A stretch of 9,685 nucleotides of DNA, from assembly GCA_918219625.1 (NCBI GenBank), contig CAKJXT010000102.1:1-9685 (forward strand), read 5' to 3'. Under the pieces are notes generated by a model. The model did no database searches and was not told where the DNA came from. It saw only the letters and a program-made list of their open reading frames with translations. Shown here in pieces: positions 4,706 through 9,685 of this stretch; the first letter of the stretch is position 1, and each line of letters starts with the position of its first letter. A program made the position numbers and the translations under genes. The DNA is from Bacilli bacterium (GTDB taxonomy: Bacteria > Bacillota_I > Bacilli_A > RF39 > UBA660).

Positions 4706-6781
4706 ATGGCTCGTGAATATAGTTTAGAGAATACTCGTAACTTCGGTATCATGGCTCACATCGATGCCGGAAAAACAACTACAACAGAAAGAATCTTATT
4801 CCATACTGGTAAAATCCACAAAATTGGTGAAACACATGACGGTGCTTCACAAATGGACTGGATGGCACAAGAACAAGAACGTGGAATTACTATTACTTCA
4901 GCAGCAACTACAGCATACTGGAAAGGAAACAGATTTAATATAATCGATACTCCAGGACACGTAGACTTTACAGTTGAAGTATCAAGATCACTTCGTGTAT
5001 TAGACGGTGCAGTAGCACTTATAGATGCACAAGCTGGTGTAGAACCTCAAACTGAAACAGTTTGGAGACAAGCAACAGAATTTAAAGTACCTCGTATAAT
5101 ATTCGCAAATAAAATGGATAAATTAGGAGCAGACTTTAACTACAGTTTAAAAACTATTGGAGATAGATTAGGTGTAAACTTCGCACCAATCGAATGGCCA
5201 ATAGGAGCTGGAGATGAACTAACAGGTATCATCGACTTAGTTACAAGAACTGCTTACGAATACGATGGTAAAGCAGAAGAAGAACCAAAAATTATTGAAA
5301 TCCCTGCAGACTTAAAAGATTTAGTAGAAGAAAAACGCTCTGAATTAATTGAAAAAGCAGTTGAATTCGATGATGCATTAATGGAAAAATACCTTGAAGG
5401 TGAAGAACTTACAGTAGAAGAAATCAAAGCATGTATCCGTAAAGGAACATTAGCAGCAGAATTCTTCCCAGTAATGTGTGGTTCAGCATACAAAAACACT
5501 GGTGTAAAACTATTACTAGACGCTGTAATAGATTACTTACCAGCACCTACAGATGTTGAATCAATCAAAGGTGTAGATAAAGATGGAAATGAAATCGTAA
5601 GACATCCATCAGATTCAGAACCATTTGCAGCACTTGCATTTAAAGTTATGACAGACCCATTTGTTGGTAAACTTACATTCTTCAGAGTTTACTCTGGACA
5701 CTTATCAAGTGGTTCATATGTAATGAATGCAACAAAAGGAGAAAAAGAAAGAATCGGTCGTATCCTTCAAATGCACGCAAATAACAGAACTGAAATATCA
5801 GAAGTATACGCTGGAGATATAGCTGCAGCAGTAGGTCTTAAAGATACTACTACAGGAGATACTCTATGTGAAGAAAAGAATCAATGTATTCTTGAATCAA
5901 TGGAATTCCCTGAACCAGTTATTGAACTAGCAGTAGAACCAAAATCAAAAGCAGATCAAGATAAAATGGCAACAGCTTTACAAAAATTATCAGAAGAAGA
6001 TCCAACATTTAGAGCAACTACAAACCATGAAACTGGTCAAACTATCATCGCTGGTATGGGTGAGCTTCACCTTGATATCATCGTAGATAGAATGAAAAGA
6101 GAATTCAATGTAGAAGCTAATATTGGTAAACCACAAGTTTCATATCGTGAAACAATCACTCAAGTTGGAGAATGTGAAGGTAAATACATTAAACAATCAG
6201 GTGGTCGTGGACAATACGGACATGTTTGGATTAAATTTGAGCCAAATCCTGATAAAGGATATGAATTCGTTGACGCTATCGTTGGTGGTGTAGTACCAAG
6301 AGAATACATCCCTGTAACTGATAAAGGATTACAAGATGCATTAAAGACTGGTGTACTTGCTGGATATCCAATGATAGATGTTAAAGCTACATTATTCGAT
6401 GGTTCATACCACGATGTAGACTCATCAGAAATGGCATTCAAGATTGCTGCTTCAATGGCTTTAAAGGAAGCTAAGAATAAATGTAAACCAGTTATTCTTG
6501 AACCAATCATGAAAGTTCAAGTTGTAGTTCCAGATGAATACCTAGGAAATGTTATGGGTGATATTACATCACGTAGAGGACGTCCACTAGGACAAGAATC
6601 AAGAGGAAACGCTTTAGCTATCAATGCTATGGTACCACTTGCTGAAATGTTTGGATACGCAACAAGCTTAAGAAGTAATACTCAAGGACGTGGAACATTC
6701 ACAATGGAATTCGACCATTATGAAGAAACTCCAAAGAATATTGCTGAAGAAATAATTAAGAAAAATGGAGCAAACGAGTAA
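4706..6781 (+). CDS. fusA: elongation factor G
   Basis: EF-G is the GTPase that drives tRNA-mRNA translocation and, with RRF, ribosome recycling. Full length at 691 residues. GTPase motifs: G1 A-H-I-D-A-G-K-T (17-24), G2 R-G-I-T-I (59-63), G3 D-T-P-G-H (81-85), G4 N-K-M-D (135-138) and G5 S-A (260-261). Domains II-V follow in normal order, including [10 protein letters not shown] in domain III and G-G-R-G-Q-Y-G-H-V in domain IV. No TetM-type or FusB-type features are seen. The gene begins 15 bp after rpsG, with GAAAGGAAA before the ATG, and ends in tandem TAATAA. Codons are more GC-rich and more uniform than in the flanking accessory genes, as for highly expressed genes. Confidence 0.99.
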   Translation: MAREYSLENTRNFGIMAHIDAGKTTTTERILFHTGKIHKIGETHDGASQMDWMAQEQERGITITSAATTAYWKGNRFNIIDTPGHVDFTVEVSRSLRVLDGAVALIDAQAGVEPQTETVWRQATEFKVPRIIFANKMDKLGADFNYSLKTIGDRLGVNFAPIEWPIGAGDELTGIIDLVTRTAYEYDGKAEEEPKIIEIPADLKDLVEEKRSELIEKAVEFDDALMEKYLEGEELTVEEIKACIRKGTLAAEFFPVMCGSAYKNTGVKLLLDAVIDYLPAPTDVESIKGVDKDGNEIVRHPSDSEPFAALAFKVMTDPFVGKLTFFRVYSGHLSSGSYVMNATKGEKERIGRILQMHANNRTEISEVYAGDIAAAVGLKDTTTGDTLCEEKNQCILESMEFPEPVIELAVEPKSKADQDKMATALQKLSEEDPTFRATTNHETGQTIIAGMGELHLDIIVDRMKREFNVEANIGKPQVSYRETITQVGECEGKYIKQSGGRGQYGHVWIKFEPNPDKGYEFVDAIVGGVVPREYIPVTDKGLQDALKTGVLAGYPMIDVKATLFDGSYHDVDSSEMAFKIAASMALKEAKNKCKPVILEPIMKVQVVVPDEYLGNVMGDITSRRGRPLGQESRGNALAINAMVPLAEMFGYATSLRSNTQGRGTFTMEFDHYEETPKNIAEEIIKKNGANE

Positions 6782-6791
6782 TAACTCGTTT
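6772..6791 (+). other. hairpin at the fusA stop codon
   Basis: AAACGAGT (6772-6779) pairs with ACTCGTTT (6784-6791) over an AATA loop that holds most of the tandem stops. The stem is followed by CCCGTTAC, not a T-run, so a Rho-independent terminator is unlikely. It could be a processing or 3'-end stabilising structure that separates fusA from tuf. A second weaker stem TTACAT-AAAT-ATGTAA lies at 6796-6811. Confidence 0.45.
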
Positions 6792-6837
6792 CCCGTTACA
6801 TAAATATGTAAAATTGCTAAATAAAACAAAAAAATAC

Positions 6838-6866
6838 TTGCTATTTTAAAAGTATTAATATAAAAT
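6838..6866 (+). promoter_or_regulatory. internal promoter for tuf
   Basis: TTGCTA (6838-6843), a 17-nt spacer and TAAAAT (6861-6866), the same -10 hexamer as two other promoters in the window. Start near 6873, leader about 27 nt with AAAGGAGG (6883-6890). AATACTT (6833-6839) and AAGTATT (6850-6856) form an inverted repeat across the -35 box. It would let tuf be made in excess over the rest of the str operon. Confidence 0.58.
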
Positions 6867-6899
6867 AATATATGTAATTAATAAAGGAGGAAATTTTAA

Positions 6900-8087
6900 A
6901 TGGCAAAAGCAAAATTCGATCGTTCAAAACCACATGTTAACATTGGTACAATTGGACACGTAGACCATGGTAAAACAACTTTAACTGCAGCTATCTCTAA
7001 AGTATTATCTGAAAAAGTAGCTGGAAACGAACAAGTTGATTTTGCTAATATCGATAAGGCACCTGAAGAAAGGGAAAGAGGTATTACAATTAATACCGCT
7101 CATATCGAGTATGAAACAGAAAAAAGACACTACGCTCACGTAGACTGTCCAGGACATGCTGACTATGTTAAAAACATGATCACTGGTGCAGCTCAAATGG
7201 ACGGAGCAATCTTAGTTATTGCAGCTACAGATGGACCTATGGCTCAAACTAAGGAACACTTATTACTAGCTCAACAAGTTGGTGTAAAACGTATGGTAGT
7301 TTTCATGAATAAGTGTGATATGGTTGATGATCCAGAAATGCTAGAATTAGTAGAAATGGATATCAGAGAAAACCTTGAAAAATATGGATATGATCCAGAC
7401 AATACTCCAATTATCCAAGGTTCAGCACTTAAGGCTCTTGAAGGAGATCCTAAGTATGTTGACAAAATCATGGAATTAATGGATGCAGTAGATACATGGA
7501 TTGAAACTCCAGAAAGAGATACTGACAAACCATTCTTAATGCCAATCGAAGATGTTTTCACAATCACTGGTCGTGGAACAGTTGTTACAGGACGTGTTGA
7601 AAGAGGACAATTAAAACTTAATGAAGAAGTTGAAATCGTTGGTTTAAAAGAAACTAAGAAATCAGTAGTTACAGGAATTGAAATGTTCCGTAAACAATTA
7701 GACTATGCTGAATGCGGAGATAATGCTGGTGTACTTCTAAGAGGTATCGCTAGAGAAGACGTAGAACGTGGTCAAGTATTAGCTAAACCAGGTTCAGTTA
7801 CTCCACATACTAAGTTCAAAGCTCAAGTATACGTTCTAACTAAAGAAGAAGGTGGACGTCATACTCCATTCTTCAGTAACTATCGTCCACAATTCTATTT
7901 CAGAACTACAGATGTAACTGGTGTTATTGAATTACCAGAAGGAACTGAAATGGTTATGCCTGGAGATAATGTTGAAATGACAGTTGAATTAATTGCTCCT
8001 ATCGCTATCGAAAATGGAACTAAGTTCTCTATTCGTGAAGGTGGTAGAACAGTTGGTGCTGGTAACGTTTCAGAAATTATTAAATAG
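6900..8087 (+). CDS. tuf: elongation factor Tu
   Basis: EF-Tu is the GTPase that delivers aminoacyl-tRNA to the ribosomal A site. Complete at 395 residues. Motifs: G1 G-H-V-D-H-G-K-T (19-26), G2 R-G-I-T-I (60-64), G3 D-C-P-G-H (82-86), G4 N-K-C-D (137-140), G5 S-A-L (175-177). Domains 2 and 3 include the [14 protein letters not shown] block and the conserved [10 protein letters not shown] close to the end. Small departures from the usual sequence are P-M-A-Q-T-K-E-H (113-120; usually PMPQTREH) and A-Q-Q-V-G (124-128; usually ARQVG or GRQVG). AAAGGAGG lies 9 nt before the ATG. The gene has its own promoter and is followed by a strong terminator. It is the only annotated gene here with TAG as stop. 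Confidence 0.99.
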   Translation: MAKAKFDRSKPHVNIGTIGHVDHGKTTLTAAISKVLSEKVAGNEQVDFANIDKAPEERERGITINTAHIEYETEKRHYAHVDCPGHADYVKNMITGAAQMDGAILVIAATDGPMAQTKEHLLLAQQVGVKRMVVFMNKCDMVDDPEMLELVEMDIRENLEKYGYDPDNTPIIQGSALKALEGDPKYVDKIMELMDAVDTWIETPERDTDKPFLMPIEDVFTITGRGTVVTGRVERGQLKLNEEVEIVGLKETKKSVVTGIEMFRKQLDYAECGDNAGVLLRGIAREDVERGQVLAKPGSVTPHTKFKAQVYVLTKEEGGRHTPFFSNYRPQFYFRTTDVTGVIELPEGTEMVMPGDNVEMTVELIAPIAIENGTKFSIREGGRTVGAGNVSEIIK

Positions 8088-8105
8088 TTATAAATAATTA
8101 AACAG

Positions 8106-8133
8106 AGAAACTAGAAAATCTAGTTTCTTTTTT
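8106..8133 (+). terminator. Rho-independent terminator after tuf
   Basis: AGAAACTAGA (8106-8115) and TCTAGTTTCT (8119-8128) form a perfect 10-bp stem with an AAA loop, running into six T (8128-8133). This ends the str/tuf transcription unit. Confidence 0.88.
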
Positions 8134-8147
8134 GTTAGGAATGATAT

Positions 8148-8176
8148 TTGACAATAAAAATTATATTTGCTAAAAT
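8148..8176 (+). promoter_or_regulatory. promoter of the small lipoprotein gene
   Basis: TTGACA (8148-8153), a 17-nt spacer and TAAAAT (8171-8176), identical in both hexamers and spacing to the regulator promoter at 2892-2920. The leader is about 15 nt, with AGGAAG (8185-8190) 7 nt before the ATG. Confidence 0.75.
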
Positions 8177-8197
8177 TAAACAGTAGGAAGTGAAAAA

Positions 8198-8617
8198 ATG
8201 AAAAAATTTTTTTTTATTGTAGTATTGTCATTATTATTTTTAACTGGATGTGGAAAGAAAGAGACTGTAGTATGTACAATGACTAATAAGATGAATGGAA
8301 TTACTGTAGATACAACAGCAAATATTTCTCTTAATGGTTCTAGGTTTGCAGGAATGAACGTTGAATATGACATTATTCTTCCTGAATCAATCCAAAGCAA
8401 CAAACAAGCAACAATCAGTTTATTAGAAAAAACATACAAAAGCTATGGAGAAAAGATTGGTGCTACAATAGAAACTGTTGAAACAGATAAAGGCGCTAAA
8501 GTTACATTGAACATGACAGCAGAACAAGCAAAGAAATTTTCTGGAAGTAAGAATGATAAAGCTAGTAAAAAAGATGCAATTGAAATCTACGGAAAACAAG
8601 GATTTGAATGCAAATAA
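8198..8617 (+). CDS. small secreted lipoprotein, DUF1307/YehR-like
   Basis: The 139-residue precursor begins MKKFFFIVVLSLLFLTGCGKK: basic start, hydrophobic core and a lipobox L-T-G-C with the lipidated cysteine at 18, giving a mature protein of about 122 residues on the outer face of the membrane. The body is beta-rich in character, followed by a lysine-rich stretch (112-124). Two further cysteines, Cys27 (V-V-C-T-M-T) and Cys138 (F-E-C-K at the very end), are placed so that they could form a disulfide joining both ends of the domain. The pattern resembles small YehR/DUF1307-type lipoproteins of Firmicutes, whose function is not established. The gene is a single unit with its own promoter and a terminator shared with the convergent gene. 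The lipoprotein call is firm; the family is tentative. Confidence 0.82.
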   Translation: MKKFFFIVVLSLLFLTGCGKKETVVCTMTNKMNGITVDTTANISLNGSRFAGMNVEYDIILPESIQSNKQATISLLEKTYKSYGEKIGATIETVETDKGAKVTLNMTAEQAKKFSGSKNDKASKKDAIEIYGKQGFECK

Positions 8618-8657
8618 AAAAAGACTAGATTATGCTTTAACATAATCTAGCTTTTTT
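8616..8657. terminator. bidirectional terminator between convergent genes
   Basis: CTAGATTATG (8625-8634) pairs perfectly with CATAATCTAG (8641-8650) over CTTTAA. Seven A (8616-8622) lie before it and six T (8652-8657) after it, so both strands end in a U-run. The stop codon of the minus-strand gene (8630-8632) lies inside the stem. Confidence 0.85.
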
Positions 8658-9610
8658 GTTTTAGCTTGTATAAAATCATATCTTGATAATTCCTGAAAAT
8701 TTGAAGAAATATAAATATTAGATTCATCTATTCCTGGAATAGATTTTTTTGGCCTAAACCCTAAATAAAATAAAGATGCAAAATCTTCAGAATTAATTTG
8801 ATAAATAGGAAGGTTGGGACATAATATAAAATATACAAATCCATTACTTGTATTAACACAAATACATTGCAACAAATCCGTGCCATTCATAGAATTTTTT
8901 CTAACTAGTTCTATAGAAATAACTTTATTAAACTCAGAATCATTTAATATTATTCTTTCCAATTCAAAAACAAACTCTTTAGCTTCGTAATAACCAAATG
9001 ATAAGCACCCAATATTTGAAAAAATAAATATCAATTTTGAAACAACTATATCACCATCACAAGAAAGATGTTTATTAATACTATCTTTTTTTAAAGAATA
9101 TAACAGTTCTTTAAATTTTATAGTTTGTTGATTTTGAGGATAATTTATTTTTTTATCAGTTTCACTTAATAATAATTTATAAGTATCATCATCAACTATT
9201 CTATTACCGCCTGATTCATAAAAACACGGACCAAACATACTTGTTTCATCACAATAGTGAATTCTAGATAAATCAGAGTACTTACCATATGTTGCATCAG
9301 CAACCCATAAGACCCCATTAATACGAAAATTAACAAAAGAATGCCATCCTTTAAAAATATGATTTTCAATTTCAAAATCACTTAAAAGCGCAGAGTAAAA
9401 TTGTGACCAAGTATAACAATTAACTAGTATTTCATCAAATGACTTAGAATCAATTCTTTTATTTAATAATTTATAAAAAGTAATACATTCAGTATTATTA
9501 ATCTTTGTATCAAAACAAAATGCTTCGCCACATTTTATATATAAATATCTAGCTATCTCAAGTTTACTTAAATTAGAAGGCGCATTACTTTTTATTTCAT
9601 CATAAACCAT
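8630..9610 (-). CDS. transglutaminase-like (papain-fold) protein of unknown role
   Basis: The 326-residue protein has a transglutaminase-like Cys-His-Asp triad in normal order and spacing: V-N-C65-Y-T-W-S-Q-F-Y, G-W-H90-S-F-V-N-F, and W-V-A-D105-A-T-Y-G. Before it, L-S-K-L-E-I-A-R-Y-L-Y-I-K-C-G (14-28) looks like the helical region leading into this fold. The C-terminal 190 residues match nothing I recognise. No signal peptide and no convincing membrane segment are seen, and eleven cysteines argue for the cytoplasm. Members of this broad fold can be proteases, amidases or transglutaminases, so the reaction is open. Start: I take ATG at 9610 because AGGTGGG lies 5 nt upstream; the GTG three codons earlier is part of that ribosome binding site. 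Transcribed alone from an extended -10 promoter, convergent with the lipoprotein gene. Codon use is more AT-rich than in the str genes. Confidence 0.72.
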   Translation of the reverse strand: MVYDEIKSNAPSNLSKLEIARYLYIKCGEAFCFDTKINNTECITFYKLLNKRIDSKSFDEILVNCYTWSQFYSALLSDFEIENHIFKGWHSFVNFRINGVLWVADATYGKYSDLSRIHYCDETSMFGPCFYESGGNRIVDDDTYKLLLSETDKKINYPQNQQTIKFKELLYSLKKDSINKHLSCDGDIVVSKLIFIFSNIGCLSFGYYEAKEFVFELERIILNDSEFNKVISIELVRKNSMNGTDLLQCICVNTSNGFVYFILCPNLPIYQINSEDFASLFYLGFRPKKSIPGIDESNIYISSNFQELSRYDFIQAKTKKLDYVKA

Positions 9611-9627
9611 AAATCCCACCTAATACA

Positions 9628-9636
9628 ATTATATCA
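9628..9636 (-). promoter_or_regulatory. extended -10 promoter of the transglutaminase-like gene
   Basis: On the minus strand TG-A-TATAAT (9636-9628) is a perfect extended -10 with no matching -35; the region upstream is the T-run of the preceding terminator. The start point would be near 9621, so the leader is only about 10 nt, with AGGTGGG almost at the 5' end. Confidence 0.6.
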
Positions 9637-9637
9637 T

Positions 9638-9660
9638 AAAAAAAACGCCTTAATGCGTTT
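9638..9660 (-). terminator. terminator of a minus-strand gene beyond the right edge
   Basis: On the minus strand AAACGC (9660-9655), loop ATTAAG, GCGTTT (9648-9643), then T up to 9638 (eight T in all from 9645). The reverse direction lacks a T-run, so it acts on leftward transcription only. Confidence 0.7.
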
Positions 9661-9685
9661 ATTTATATAATTCTTGTTTTAATAA
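9659..9685 (-). CDS. possible C-terminal end of a minus-strand gene (partial)
   Basis: On the minus strand the frame open from the right edge reads L-L-K-Q-E-L-Y-K and stops at TAA (9661-9659). That stop falls at the base of the terminator hairpin, which is the expected layout for a gene end. Eight residues are too few to name it, and a second frame also runs a short way before stopping. Confidence 0.35.
   Translation of the reverse strand, partial: LLKQELYK

Noticed and set aside
8028..8030. Ser377 of EF-Tu (E. coli Ala375) as an elfamycin-resistance change
   Set aside because: To my knowledge, serine at this position is common in Firmicutes EF-Tu, so it is probably ordinary family variation.
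9611..9619. GTG start for the transglutaminase-like protein
   Set aside because: The GTG is inside the AGGTGGG that serves the ATG at 9608-9610 and has no ribosome binding site of its own.
1..9685. Mycoplasma-type genetic code (TGA = Trp)
   Set aside because: fusA, tuf and the other genes read through at full length with TGG for Trp and no internal TGA; absence of TGA stops is explained by AT-rich preference for TAA.
1..9685. tRNA, rRNA, CRISPR array or prophage genes
   Set aside because: No cloverleaf, rRNA core sequence, regularly spaced repeats or phage-type genes were seen on either strand.

Overview
The window is about 9.7 kb of very AT-rich DNA that reads as a low-GC Bacillota chromosome. 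The ribosomal proteins and elongation factors are of the Bacillus/Clostridium type; S12, for example, carries the Gram-positive N-terminal insertion. Shine-Dalgarno sites are strong, promoters are mostly TTGACA-N17-TAAAAT-like, and two peptidoglycan genes imply a walled cell. Every clear stop codon is TAA or TAG and Trp is TGG, so there is no sign of the Mycoplasma code (TGA = Trp). A fast-evolving AT-rich lineage such as uncultured gut Bacilli/RF39 relatives would fit, but that placement is inference.

Layout. Positions 1-140 hold the last codons of an IS3-type transposase entering from the left edge, its probable right end, and two hairpins. A two-gene wall operon follows (224-2211): a membrane-anchored M15 D-Ala-D-Ala carboxypeptidase-like peptidase and a FemABX-type aminoacyltransferase, translationally coupled and closed by a strong terminator. 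Positions 2270-2444 form a compact transcription unit: a promoter with a 17-bp perfect palindrome on its -10 box, a ribosome binding site, a 30-codon ORF and a terminator shared with the convergent gene. Next is a divergent pair: a two-helix membrane protein (minus strand) and an NrtR-like regulator (plus strand) with a Nudix fold whose catalytic box has decayed and a C-terminal winged helix. Their back-to-back promoters contain two inverted repeats that are candidate operators.

The centre is the str operon: rpsL, rpsG, fusA, then tuf with its own promoter. The str mRNA probably begins with a long stem-loop closed by a UUCG tetraloop. A Rho-independent terminator follows tuf. A small lipoprotein gene with its own promoter comes next, convergent with a minus-strand gene for a cytoplasmic protein carrying a transglutaminase-like Cys-His-Asp triad. 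The right edge has the terminator, and probably the last nine codons (including the stop), of another minus-strand gene.

The str genes encode core translation machinery. The wall operon probably edits stem peptides and builds an interpeptide bridge. The less ordinary parts are the palindrome-controlled 30-aa ORF, the NrtR-like/membrane-protein divergon, an isoleucine at the usually invariant streptomycin-site proline of S12, the 5'-terminal UUCG stem-loop of the str mRNA, and the uncharacterised transglutaminase-like protein.
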